From: Thereva unica
Lineage: Eukaryota; Arthropoda; Insecta; Diptera; Therevidae
Direction of reading: 5' to 3'
NCBI GenBank assembly: GCA_949987705.1
Contig: OX465281.1
Coordinates: 192,993,112 to 193,057,111, forward strand
Length of the DNA: 64,000 bases
Below are positions 10,481 to 21,369 of this stretch, piece after piece (position 1 is the stretch's first letter; every line of letters begins with the position of its first letter). Below the pieces are notes generated by a model. The model saw only the letters and a list, made by a program, of their open reading frames with translations. It did not search any database and had not been told where the DNA came from. The position numbers were made by a program, and so were the translations under genes.

Positions 10481-11615
10481 TAGTGCATGGAAATGGTACT
10501 TTAACATTGCAAACATGGAATGGGGGGAGTTCCAAACAAAAAGTCTCCTTGCAAATTTTCTGTAAGATGAACTGTTACGGAGATGTAGTGGAAAACCATT
10601 TGCACACCTTTTCCAAGATGGCGGCCAAATCGTCTCGGCTCAGTCTGCACCTCTTATTTTGGGCACTCCTCGTTTATAAGTAGCACAATGAACCCTACCT
10701 TACTTATACCATGGTTATGACAAAGGCTTAGAACTCGATGTCGATAGATAAATAAAGCGCTATAAGCAGAATTGGAGCTGGGTTAGCGAATGGCTTCGGG
10801 CCAAAAGCGTGGTAGAATTGTAGTGGCCATCGGTGTCCTTACACTTCAATATTGCAGAACACCTATGGGGTGTTGTTTATTCTAAATGTTTAAAGAGCTT
10901 GAAAAACAATTGTTCCTGTTGTGTTTCAACAGAATTTGTATCTATAAAATGATTTTCTTTTATTTTTTTTCCTTTATAGCCACAAAATTAAGATTTTCAT
11001 ATTAAAAATGAATTTGGTTCTCTCATAATTTCAGAAAGAAATCTTTAAATTTATGTTTTCCCCGTAAAAGATTTTCCCATTATTTTTACTCCCAGATATA
11101 CTTTAAAACCAACATCGTAACGAGAAGCCATTACCCATGGCATTGCCTGTAAATACTTTGTTGCATTTCATAAATTCTGTGCGACATTTTCTTTTCAGCA
11201 AAACCCAAACATCCTTTGAAGTTTTGATGCCAGTTGGGATATTATTAAAACTTTAATATCCTTGCTATTTGCTTTACCGAAGGAGCAAAACGAAATTATT
11301 TTAATGACTTTCTCTCTATCGTTCGAGTTTATTCTGTTATTACCTTTCAGCATTCCTGACATGGAAGGACACTTTTCGAGTCCCGTTTGTAATTTTAGCA
11401 TTCATTTTTGCATGCAATTTTTAATGTTGTTTTTCTTTAGAGAAATTTTACACATGAAAATATTAGTCCGAGACCAATTGAATGTTAAATAATATTAAAT
11501 ATTGTTTCGAACGTAAATAATATTAGCTTTTGTTGCTTTTATGTTTTAATTTGTATTTCAGATCGTAACTACAATTCGTGTTATGCTGAGCTTAAAAAAC
11601 ATTGAAGCGTTCAAA
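10481..11615. other. Unassigned stretch
   Basis: I see no supported gene. A GATGGCGGCC word near 10618 resembles words in the 269-bp satellite at 15.3-18.2 kb but does not extend. The remainder is AT-rich sequence with short, unconvincing frames on both strands. Confidence 0.4.
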
Positions 11616-11625
11616 AGGCTAGTGG

Positions 11626-12055
11626 TGGGGCAGGAATGAGCTCCTAAACTCCACATCGACCACAGTCTGCGAAACATGGAAAGTCACCCAAATCATCACA
11701 GGGCGCCTACAAGTTTTCATCTTCAGATGCCTGCGTCGTATCCTAAAAATCCGCTGGCAGGATAGAATTTCAAACGAAGAACTATGGTGCCGTTTCGGCC
11801 AAGAAAGGATAGACGACCAAATCAGTCGAAGGAAATGGAACTGCGTTGGCACACCTTGCGATGCGAAAACGAAAATCTAGCTAAACAGGCCCATGACTGG
11901 AATCCGCAAGAATCCCGTCGGGTTGAAAGACCTAGAACAACGTGGAGGAGGACGTTACTAACAGAGACGCAACAACTGGGAGATCCTGGTCAGAGCTCAG
12001 AGCTGTCGCGCAAAAAAGAGTCCGCAGGAGGGCAACTGTTTCCGCCGTATGTCCC
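11626..12055 (+). pseudogene. Non-LTR retrotransposon 3' coding tail
   Basis: Across two or three frames the sequence encodes the tail typical of one group of LINE ORF2 proteins. An ISNEELWCRFGQERIDDQI block is followed by RRKWNW-type residues, HTLRCENENLAKQAHDWNP, RPRTTWRRTLLTE, and finally VRWRATVSALCP-like residues. Frame changes at about 11780 and 12000 and several stops break it. The RT core is absent, as expected for a 5'-truncated LINE. I do not assign a clade. Confidence 0.7.
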
Positions 12056-12059
12056 ATGA

Positions 12060-12820
12060 GGGATTAAATGAGCATAAAGAAAAAAATGACGAAATAAACC
12101 TGTGAAAACTACTTGATTCTGATTTTCAATCAGAACCCAGTAGCTATTGACCGATGGCATCACGATAAATTTATTTTCATAGCTAGTAAAATGGCACAAG
12201 CCTGATATACAAGTTTAGATAAAGAAGTGGAACTACGTAGTTGTATTGAATTCCAATATGACTAACTACACATTATCACAGAACATAGTTCACTTACTCT
12301 GTTACAGAAAGTGTTAATACTGGAAAATATCCAGATGCAGAACAATCAAAATATGATGAAAATTCGAACGCCTTTAGAGGGTGACACACGTTAAAATACG
12401 TTATTATATTTTGACAATTGTAACAAGTGGTAGTGTAATGCTTAATCGGTTTATTATCATATTCATTAAATGATGAATTTTCACGCGTGTGTCAAGGCTA
12501 TAAAACGAGTTTAGATGATGCGGCGCCACAGATAAAAACAAAGTGCAAAACCTCTTCTGTTTTTAGTAAGTCAAAATGCTGGCTATCACTGTTACATCAG
12601 ATGGGTTAAACCGGCAGCGGATCCCGAAGCGCGGGGGGGGGGGTAATAAACTATCACTCAAAATCTGGAGATGATGTTATCTGCTGAAATAGTATTCGGT
12701 GTACAGTAAAAATTATAGTAAACAACTTGACTCCCTAAGAATAAATTACCAAAAAAAAAAAAAAAACATTGTATTTTATTTATTTCGTTTCTTCATGAAT
12801 TGTACTTCAAGATTACATAA
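12060..12820. other. Unassigned stretch with homopolymer runs
   Basis: No gene or classified repeat is recognised. A run of eleven or so Gs (about 12634-12645) and a long A-run near 12750-12766 are the only notable features. Confidence 0.4.
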
Positions 12821-12981
12821 TTTTTTTTTTTTTATTAATCGAAATGTTATAAAATGTTTACATTTTCATAAAACTACAACTAGTTAACACTAACGAGTAG
12901 TTTAAGTTTGGCATACATTAAAAGACAAAAAGAAAAGAATATTACAGTTTTATACAGAATTATTTTAAATTTTTAAAACAT

Positions 12982-15294
12982 TTAGGTGCCGGCAATTAAA
13001 TCATGTGGTTTGGTGCGCTTCAATCTTCGAATTAGTCCGTTCGTATTGGTGAGTTCCACTGCCTCTTGATTTATGTGCTGTCTCAGCTTTCGATCATGGG
13101 CTCCTGCGTATTCCACAATCGTTTCTGCTACAGTGCTCAGTTTAAGGTCGCGATGGAGATCAGTATTTCTTATATACCATGGCGCATTCACTATTCCTCT
13201 TATTACTTTATTTTGGAACCGTTGGATAGTTTCTATATTATTTTCAGTGGCACACCCCCACAGCTGGATTCCGTATGTCCACACGGGTCTTAATTTCTGT
13301 TTGAATATAAGCAGTTTATTGTGTAGGTATAGATAGAACTGATCTTCTACCAATAAGCCAGTATAGTTTTCTAAGTTTGATGTTGAGTTCCTCTCTTTTC
13401 TTTTTTATATGTTCTTTCCATCTAAGTTTTGCATCTAAGTTCATCCCCAAATATTTTGCAGTATTGGAATATAGGATTTGCATTCCAGAGATGGTAATAG
13501 GAAGCGGTTGTGTTTTTTTGTTTGTGAAGTTAACGTGTACTGATTTAGTGCTATTAAGATGTATACGCATATTTTTAGTCCAATTTACTACAGTATCTAC
13601 AGCGTTTTGGAGTATACGGGTTGATTCTATTTCGCTTTTCTCGATTGCAAGTATTACTGTATCGTCGGCGAAAGTGCCTATTATACTATTTGAGGGGACT
13701 GGAAGGTCATTCGTGAAAAGTAGATATAACATTGGACCTAATATACTTCCTTGAGGTACTCCAGCTCTTATTTCTTTTAAGTGGGAGTAAGCATCCTCTT
13801 GCTTGATGCGAAAGAATCTTTTTGAGAGATAAGATTCCAAAATTGTCGCATGTTCTTCGGGAAAGAGTGGATCTCAACTTATATAGTAGTCCTTCATGCC
13901 ATACCTTGTCAAACGCTTGAGCAACATCTAAAAATATAGCTGAGCATACCATTTTTTCTTCCAGAGCTTTTTCAATAACGTAGACGATTCAATGAACCTG
14001 CTCTATGGTAGAATGCTTTTTTCTGAATCCAAACTGGTGAGTTGGTATCATATTTTCGTTTTCAATAAATGGTTGCAGCCTCCTGATGAGAATTTTTTCA
14101 AATATTTTAGATATTATTGGTAATAAGGATATGGGTCTATAAGAAGACACTTCATGAGGATCCTTTCCGGGCTTTGGGATCATGATTATTTCAGCGACTT
14201 TCCAATAGCAAGGAACATGTTTGAGTCTAAAGCAGGCATTTATTATCCTTGTTAGTCTACAAATGGCTCCTTGGGGCAACTGTTGCATTAGCTCCGCGGT
14301 AATCAGATCATAGCCAGGGGATTTTTTCACCTTTAAATCTTTCCGAATAATTGCTTGGACTTCAGTTTCCGTAACTGGATGAATTTCGCCACTCCGTTGT
14401 GATGTTTCTGGCCAGGTGTTATCATTTGGGCCTTCATTGGGTTGAAATATTTTTGACACGTGCTCTGCAAATAGCTCTGCCTTCTCCAAATTGCTTTTTG
14501 CCCATCCACTATTTACTGATTTGAGAGGTGGGTTATGCTGTATAGGACGTTTTAGGTATTTTGTTGATTTCCACAATGCATAATCCGTTGTTTTATCTGC
14601 GGTGAGTCCACTTAAGTATTGGTTAATATTTTCATTTCTTATTTCTCTTAATTGATTGCGTATAAGTGCAGTGAGTTGGTTTAGTTGCTTTTTGTAATAA
14701 GGGTACCTTGTTTGTTGCCACTTCTTTCTAATTTTTCTTTTATTAGATATTAAATCCATAATGCATTTTGGGTACCTTAAACCGATGGCTTTCTTTGTAA
14801 TAGGAGGAGTACTCTTCCAAGCTGCTCTTTGTATCTGTTGGGTAAAGGCGAGTGTTTCTTCATCGAGCTGATCTTTGCTTAGCATCTGTGGATGAGGATG
14901 AGGAATTCTTGATCAAGCAATTCTCTAAAATTATCCCAATCCGTATTTTTGTGAGTGAGATAGATGTTCTGTTTTTTAAAATTGGCGTTTTCATTAATGA
15001 CCATATAGATTGGAGAATGATCGGAATCTAAATCTGTTCCTTCTTCTATTTGTAGTAAACTTCTGGATATTTGTTTTGTTATGAAGAAGTCGATGAGGTC
15101 AGGTAATTTATCTTTATCCGTAGGCCAATATGTTGGTTTGCCAGTTGACACAAACTCACATCCTGTTTGTTGAGCTGCTTTAAGCAATTCACGACCTTTT
15201 GTTGTTATTAGACGCGATCCCCAATGCGTGTGTTTTGCGTTGAAGTCACCGCCCATGATAAATCGGTTTCTGTGTTTTTTAAATTCTTTTATTT
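12982..15294 (-). pseudogene. Jockey-like ORF2: endonuclease C-half and reverse transcriptase
   Basis: From 15294 leftward, GGDFNAKHTHWGS and SDHSPI are the phosphodiesterase motifs of the AP endonuclease. Then 14885-13989 carries RT motifs KSPGYDLITAELMQQLP, VAEIIMIPKPGKDP, SSYRPISLLPIISKIFEKI and HQFGFRKKHST. After frameshifts, IFLDVAQAFDKVWHEGLLYKL (13952-13890) and 13840-13316 follow with AGVPQGSILGP, the catalytic FADDTVIL and YLGMNLDAKLRWKEHI. The tail (13353-12982) includes RPVWTYGIQLWGCA. At least four frame changes or stops (about 14880, 13960, 13850, 13340) inactivate it, though every catalytic motif remains readable. Confidence 0.85.
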
Positions 15295-15300
15295 AACTTG

Positions 15301-18157
15301 CACTGTTTGTCGTCAAATCTTGGAAGTTAAATTTGACCCACTTCCCGGTTTCGGATAGAGCTGAAATTTTGCATACACGTTTAGTTTGGATGACAATGCA
15401 ATCTGGCCATTTTGTAAAAATATCAAGATAGCGGTTCCAAAATGGCGCCCGCTTTTATTTTACTTACACTGTTTGTCGTCAAATCTAGGAAGTTAAATTT
15501 GACCCACTTCCCGGTTTCGGATAGAGCTGAAATTTTGCATACACGTTTAGTTTGGATAACAATGCAATCTGGCCATTTTGTAAAAATATCAAGATGGCGG
15601 TTCCAAAATGGCGCCCGATTTTTGAAATTGTGCTCCGCGGCCCTTTGAAATGGGTATCAAATGAAAGGATATGACAGGTAGAACACAATAAGCTATGTGG
15701 CGTCATTCCAAATTCAAAATGGCGGACAACACTTACACTGTTTGTCTTCAAATCTTGGAAGTTAAATTTGACCCACTTCCCGGTTTCGGATAGAGCTGAA
15801 ATTTTGCATACACGTTTAGTTTGGATGACAATGCAATCTGGCCATTTTGTAAAAATATCATGATGGCGGTTCCAAAATGGCGCCCGATTTTTGAAATTGT
15901 GCTCCGCGGCCCTCTGACATGGGTATCAAATGAAAGGATATGACAGGTAGAACACAATAAGCTATGTGGCGTCATTCTAAATTCAAAATGGCGGCCAACA
16001 CTTGCACTGTTTGTCGTCAAATCTTGGAAGTTAAATTTGACCCACTTCCCGGTTTCGGATAGAGCTGAAATTTTGCATACACGTTTAGTTTGGGTGACAA
16101 TGCAATCTGGCCATTTTGTAAAAATATCAAGATGGCGGTTCCAAAATGGCGCCCGATTTTTGAAATTGTGCTCCGCGGCCCTCTGACATGGGTATCAAAT
16201 GAAAGGATATGACAGGTAGAACACAATAAGCTATGTGGCGTCATTCCAAATTCAAAATGGCGCCCAACACTTACACTGTTTGTCGTCAAATCTTGGAAGT
16301 TAAATTTGACCCACTTCCCGGTTTCGGATAGAGCTGAAATTTTGCATACACGTTTAGTTTGGATGACAATGCAATCTGGCCATTTTGTAAAAATATCAAG
16401 ATGGCGGTTCCAAGATGGCGCCCGATTTTTGAAATTGTGCTCCGCGGCCCTCTGACATGGGTATTAAATGAAAGGATATGACAGGTAGAACACAATAAGC
16501 TATGTGGCGTCATTCCAAATTCAAAATGGCGGCCAACACTTACACTGTTTGTCGTCAAATCTTGGAAGTTAAATTTGACCCACTTCCCGATTTCGGATAG
16601 AGCTGAAATTTTGCATACACGTTTAGTTTGGATGACAATGCAATCTGGCCATTTTGTAAAAATATCAAGATAGCGGTTCCAAAATGGCGCCCGATTTTTG
16701 AAATTGTGATCCGCGGCCCTCTGACATGGGTATCAAATGAAAGGATATGACAGGTAGAACACAATAAGCTATGTGGCGTCATTCCAAATTCAAAATGGCG
16801 GACAACACTTACACTGTTTGTCGTCAAATCTTGGAAGTTAAATTTGACCCACTTCCCGGTTTCGGATAGAGCTGAAATTTTGCATACACGTTTAGTTTGG
16901 ATGACAATGCAATCTGGCCATTTTGTAAAAATATCAAGATGGCGGATCCAAATAGGCGCCCGATTTTTAAAATTGTGCTCCGCGGCCCTCTGACATGGGT
17001 ATCAAATGAAAGGATATGACAGGTAGAACACAATAAGCTATGTGGCGTCATTCCAAATTCAAAATGGCGGCCAACATTTACACTGTTTGTCGTCAAATCT
17101 TGGAAGTTAAATTTGACCCACTTCCCGGTTTCGGATAGAGCTGAAATTTTGCATACACGTTTAGTTTGGATGACAATGCAATCTGGCCATTTTGTAAAAA
17201 TATCAAGATGGCGGTTCCAAAATGGCGCCCGATTTTTGAAATTGTGCTCCTCGGGCCTTTGAAATGGGTATCAAATGAAAGGATATGACAGGTAGAACAC
17301 AATAAGCTATGTGGCGTCATTCCAAATTCAAAATGGCGGACAACACTTACACTGTTTGTCGTCAAATCTTGGAAGTTAAATTTGACCCACTTCCCGGTTT
17401 CGGATAGAGCTGAAATTTTGCATACACGTTTAGTTTGGATGACAATGCAATCTGGCCATTTTGTAAAAATATCAAGATGGCGGTTCCAAAATGGCGCCCG
17501 ATTTATGAAATTGTGCTCCGCGGCCCTCTGACATGGGTATCAAATGAAAGGATATGACAGGTAGAACACAATAAGCTATGTGGCGTCATTCCAAATTCAA
17601 AATGGCGGCCAACACTTACACTGTTTGTCGTCAAATCTTGGAAGTTAAATTTGACCCACTTCCCGGTTTCGGATAGAGCTGAAATTTTGCATACACGTTT
17701 AGTTTGGATGACAATGCAATCTGGCCATTTTGTAAAAATATCAAGATGGCGGTTCCAAAATGGAGCCCGATTTTTGAAATTGTGCTCCGCGGCCCTCTGA
17801 CATGGGTATCAAATGAAAGGATATGACAGGTAGAACACAATAAGCTATGTGGCGTCATTCCAAATTCAAAATGGCGGCCAACACTTACACTGTTTGTCGT
17901 CAAATCTTGGAAGTTAAATTTGACCCACTTCCCGGTTTCGGATAGAGCTGAAATTTTGCATACACGTTTAGTTTGGATGACAATGCAATCTGGCCATTTT
18001 GTAAAAATATCAAGATGGCGGTTCCAAAATGGCGCCCGATTTTTGAAATTGTGCTCCGCGGCCCTCTGACATGGGTATCAAATGAAAGGATATGACAGGT
18101 AGAACACAATAAGCTATGTGGCGTCATTCCAAATTCAAAATGGCGGCCAACACTAAC
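15301..18157. repeat. Satellite array, 269-bp monomer, about 10 full copies
   Basis: Ten consecutive monomers begin with CACTGTTTGTCGTC at about 15467 and every 269 bases thereafter. A shortened first unit (15301-15466) lacks about 100 bases. Monomers differ by only a few substitutions. Conserved words include CTTCCCGGTTTCGGATAGAG, CAATCTGGCCATTTTGTAAA and AAAATGGCGGCCAACAC. Each monomer has a 90-codon minus-strand open stretch, but those begin at TTG and shift frame each unit, so I do not regard them as genes. The array sits inside the jockey endonuclease. Confidence 0.92.
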
Positions 18158-18159
18158 TT

Positions 18160-18690
18160 GCGGAAAGCTTATAATAGACTAAAAAGTAGAAAATATAACC
18201 GATCAACTTCCAATTTTGCACACACTCGTAGTTCGGGTGGTTAATGTGTATGAATGATGAGATGAATAGTTGAGTTAAGGGTGAGTTGATAATAAAGAAG
18301 CAATACACTTTACAAAAAATCACAAACAAACACAGAGATGCTGCTGTCAACTAAATTCAACTACTCAATGCATAATTTCAACTAAACCCAGGTAGCAGAG
18401 CTGAGTCGAGTTCAGTCAACCTTAACCCAACTCGACTCCCGTTTACATGTAGTTAGACTTGGGTTCAACTTGAGTTCAACTCATCATGTATAAGTACTAA
18501 ATGCAATCTGACCTTTTTGTAAAAAAATCAAGAAGACGGTTCCGAGATGGCGGCCGTTTTTGCAATTATGTTCCACCGAGCCCACGACATGGGTATCAAA
18601 TGAATACAGTAAACTGTGTGACGTAATTTTAAATCTAATAGAATTGCCATCATAAAATGGCGGAATACATATAATAAACTAAAAAGTAGA
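18160..18690. repeat. Diverged satellite-like monomer and flank
   Basis: At about 18500-18645 the words ATGCAATCTGACCTTTTTGT, TCAAGAAGACGGTTCCGAGA and GACATGGGTATCAAATGAA follow the order of the 269-bp monomer, but heavily diverged. Similar wording (TTTTGCACACACTCGTAGTT) occurs at 18215-18235. A word shared by 18166-18195 and 18666-18695 (ATAATARACTAAAAAGTAGAAAATA) brackets the segment. This indicates the satellite grew from a unit that belongs to the inserted element. Confidence 0.6.
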
Positions 18691-19154
18691 AAATAAAATA
18701 AATGGTTAAAAAAAATTTTTAAAAAAAATTCTTTTCATTAACTAAAAAATGTACTGAAAAGTAATAAAATAAATGGTTAAAAAAAAATTTTTAAAAAAAA
18801 TTCTTTTCATTAACTAAAAATGTACTGAAAAGTAAAAAATAAAAAATATTTTAAACAAAGCGTGAAATTTCAATTTTAATGAAAAAGTTAATTAAAAGAA
18901 TGGCGCATTTTTCATCAAAAATTGAAAATATAACTGTAAATCGCGTGAGATCTACAATAACCCTCAATTTTTTGCTTTGTTAATTTCAAATTCTAACAAA
19001 ATTTTTTGATGAAAAATGCGCCATTCTTTTAATTAACTTTTTCATTAAAATTGAAATTTCACGCTTTCTTTAAAATATTTTTTATTTTTTACTTTTCAGT
19101 ACATTTTTAGTTAATGAAAAGAATTTTTTTTAAAAATTTTTTTTTAACCATTTA
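18690..19154. repeat. Long inverted repeat at the end of the satellite-bearing insert
   Basis: The arms at about 18755-18930 and 18985-19155 are near-perfect complements. Examples are GTGAAATTTCAATTTTAATG against CATTAAAATTGAAATTTCAC, and GAATGGCGCATTTTTCATCA against TGATGAAAAATGCGCCATTC. Part of the left arm (AAATAAATGGTT through TGTACTGAAAAGTA) is also duplicated in tandem at 18693-18770. The right arm ends where jockey endonuclease coding resumes. Confidence 0.85.
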
Positions 19155-19551
19155 TTTTATTTTAATAATTCTTGATACTGTTCGGAACTAATTTTATGGC
19201 TTGGTGGGCTATAGACGGCTGTGAATGAAAGTAGGCACTGTTCGGTTTTAATGCTAATTGTTGTTGCTTGAAATTCAGCTGTGCAAAACTTATCTTCTTC
19301 GTAGTGTTCTGTTCTATAGAGCTTTTGACGATGATCGCGCTTCCACCTCTTGCATTACTATGGGGATGGTTTGTGTAGTATATTTTATAGTTTTTGAACT
19401 TAAGAAAAGATTGGTTTGTAAAGTGCGTTTCCGATATCAAGCACATATCAATTTTTTCAATTTCTAACACTGCCTGTAATTCGTCTTTGTGTTTTAACAG
19501 GCCGTTTGCATTCCAGAGCATTATTTTTAGTGACTTAGCCATTGGTCTTAT
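19155..19551 (-). pseudogene. Jockey-like ORF2: endonuclease N-terminal half
   Basis: Starting near 19551 the frame reads LKIMLWNANGLLKHKDEL, then ISETHF (catalytic Glu) and ARGGSAIIVKSSI, the usual start of a LINE AP endonuclease. After a frame change near 19290 it continues AEFQATTISIKTEQ and FTAVYSPPSHKISSEQYQEL, and coding stops at 19155 at the insert. The missing continuation is found at 15294, so the two parts are one interrupted ORF2. Confidence 0.8.
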
Positions 19552-19565
19552 TTTGTGTAAGTCTA

Positions 19566-19840
19566 TTTTCTTGCAGATGTATTTCAACACCATTTAATCT
19601 TTTTTGAAGTAAAGTAAATAAGGCATTGTTTTTCTAGTTTTTCTAGGATTTGGTTTAGCAATTGTTTTTTCCAGTTCCTTTTTGTATACTTGGCCTACAT
19701 ATTTTTGTTACCTCGGCATGGCTTAGCTTATTTCCAGAATTATTAAAATTTCCACTAGCTGTATTATTGGAGTAAATCGGTCGAGTGACGGTCGGTAAAT
19801 TATTTTCCTTCGATTTTTTACTTCGTTCGTCATTTCTCAT
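19566..19840 (-). pseudogene. Jockey-like ORF1 (gag) C-terminal remnant
   Basis: A minus-strand frame of 61 codons (19840-19655) begins with a basic MRNDERSKKSKENN stretch and contains SHAEVTKI, reminiscent of the SYA-type block before the ORF1 end in jockey elements. Downstream, in another frame, ALFTLLQKRLNGVEIHLQ could be the C-terminal coiled segment. It lies just upstream of ORF2 as ORF1 should. No CCHC knuckles are visible. The call rests mainly on position. Confidence 0.4.
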
Positions 19841-19860
19841 TTTATGATTACATAATGTAC

Positions 19861-20497
19861 ATTATAATTACAACACAATAATTAATAAAAAGCGGAACGA
19901 GTGAGTGAACTAATAAAAAGTAAGAAAAGAAACAAAAGTAAACAAGTAAAAATTAAAAAGAATGTAGTGGAAGAGATACTACTGGTTATTCAAAAAAGTG
20001 AAGACGCGATAAGGTAGCCGTGTGTTCATAAGAACGATAGGAGGAAAACGGACGGTATCTAATTTACTCCTATACATTCCCAATGGGAAATGGAGTGCTC
20101 TAAGGACAATGGAGGAGCACTCCCATGGAAGCATGGAGTGCTCCCTTTCCGCTCCCTCTCCATATATTTTTTAACATTAGATGTCCGCCTAGGCTAGCAC
20201 TCCATTTGAGCTCCCATAGGAGCACTCCTGCAACGATGTAGTTGGAGACAAAAAGGAGCATTATAGAGCTTTTTTAAATATCTACAGTAGAGGTCAACAT
20301 TAAAGTACCCTAAGAATTTTTCAGTAACTTTACGTTTTCAGTATAACAGTGAGTCATCGCATCAATATAATTTTAAGTTTTGAGCTTGGCCTATTGAATT
20401 TCTTAAATAACTCCAATAATGCTCCCTTGGGAGTCCATTGAGAGCCCTCCAACTTCCCTCCCTTTGGGACTGCTCCCAATTTTTCCCGCTGGGTTGG
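19861..20497. other. Unassigned stretch
   Basis: No gene is supported. GGAGTGCTC and GAGCACTCC words recur in both orientations at 20090-20235, and related wording (TGCTCCCTTGGGAGTCCATT) lies at 20420-20440. These suggest a decayed foldback repeat, without definable ends. Confidence 0.35.
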
Positions 20498-20596
20498 AAT
20501 GCAACGGGATTTAGAGGCATTTAGTTGTAGACGGTTGGACACAGACCATTGGTATAGGGCTACCTCTGAGGAAAAATGAGTATATCTAATCTTCAA
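20498..20596 (-). pseudogene. Short LINE reverse transcriptase fragment
   Basis: The minus strand encodes about 25 residues containing LYQWSVSNRLQLNASKSRCI. This matches the post-catalytic RT motif of jockey-type LINEs (WS..N.L.LN..K). Nothing else of the element is recognisable on either side. Confidence 0.5.
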
Positions 20597-20682
20597 AATG
20601 GCGATATCTCATGAATGGCAATTCGTACGTAAATAATCCCATAAACAAATTTTCCAAAAACTATTTATGAGCGTTTAAGGGC

Positions 20683-21133
20683 AGTATTTCACCGAGACAC
20701 TATGGCGGTGCAACCGGTCACCAATACCAAGAAAATGTATATGTGGTTGTGAAATTAAGCGGACACCAGGAGCAAGTTCAAAAACCTTATGTCAATAATG
20801 AACAAATCAAAGTCGGATTTGTTAGATTATTGCAAATAAATAATTAATGGACACATAATAAAGAATTGAAGCAAATAGCCGAGACTATTTTATGGAAAAA
20901 AAATTTAATTTTCTTTACCTCGTAGTTAACCACGGTGCGTTCAAAAACCTCCATGGTTAAACACAAGCTTTCGTGGTTAAGGGAAGTGATGCAGCATATC
21001 CATTAGCTTACCTCGTGGTTTGCTATAGTAAGGTTTTTGAACGCGATCCGGGTGATGAACTCTATATGGCGCTGTATACATTTTGTTAGTGGCGGCGACC
21101 GGTTGCGCCGCCATGGTGGCCCGGTGAAATACG
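20683..21133. repeat. Foldback/MITE, about 450 bp
   Basis: The segments at 20683-20742 and 21071-21130 are inverted copies (GTATTTCACCGAGACACTAT and GCAACCGGTCACC on the left; GGCGACCGGTTGC and GGCCCGGTGAAATAC on the right). An inner pair, GTTCAAAAACCTTA near 20776 and TAAGGTTTTTGAACGC near 21030, extends the arms. There is no coding potential. Confidence 0.65.
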
Positions 21134-21140
21134 GCTCTAA

Positions 21141-21366
21141 TGCCGGGTTCCCACAAAACAGACAAAACAATAAACAGAAACAAAAACTGTTTTTGCCAAC
21201 AAAAAAGTCAATGTTTTGTAAAAATCGAACAATTTTGAAGACATTTTTGTTGGAGAACAGTGTTTTTATCAACAAAACAATGTGCCATCTCGAGTAGGAA
21301 ATTCAAAACAAAGAAAACTTTTAAAAAATAAACTGTTTTTTTAATCTGTCTGGTGGAAACCTGGCA
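21141..21366. repeat. Foldback/MITE, about 225 bp
   Basis: ATGCCGGGTTCCCACAAAAC at the left is inverted at the right as GTCTGGTGGAAACCTGGCAT. It abuts the previous foldback. The AT-rich inside (AAAACTGTTTTTGCCAACAA and similar) pairs with itself repeatedly. It is non-coding. Confidence 0.6.
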
Positions 21367-21369
21367 TAA

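Larger units (their letters stand above)
12821..19860 (-). mobile_element. Jockey-like LINE, minus strand, split by a 3.9-kb insert
   Basis: The 3' end is marked by a T-run on the plus strand at 12821-12833 (poly-A on the element strand). ORF2 reads leftward from the endonuclease start near 19550 to the C-terminus near 12982. The endonuclease is interrupted at about 15295-19154 by satellite-bearing DNA. A short ORF1 (gag) tail lies at 19566-19840. The order ORF1 tail, AP endonuclease, RT with FADD box, poly-A is that of the jockey clade. Confidence 0.8.

Noticed and set aside
15485..18127. Series of 90-residue minus-strand frames, one per 269-bp unit, overlapping by 4 bases
   Set aside because: They start at TTG, change frame each monomer because 269 is not a multiple of three, and have no recognisable domain. 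The regular overlap is just a consequence of the repeat length.
15301..18157. CRISPR-like regular array
   Set aside because: The units are 269 bp and contiguous, with no unique spacers, in a eukaryotic transposon-rich context; it is a satellite.
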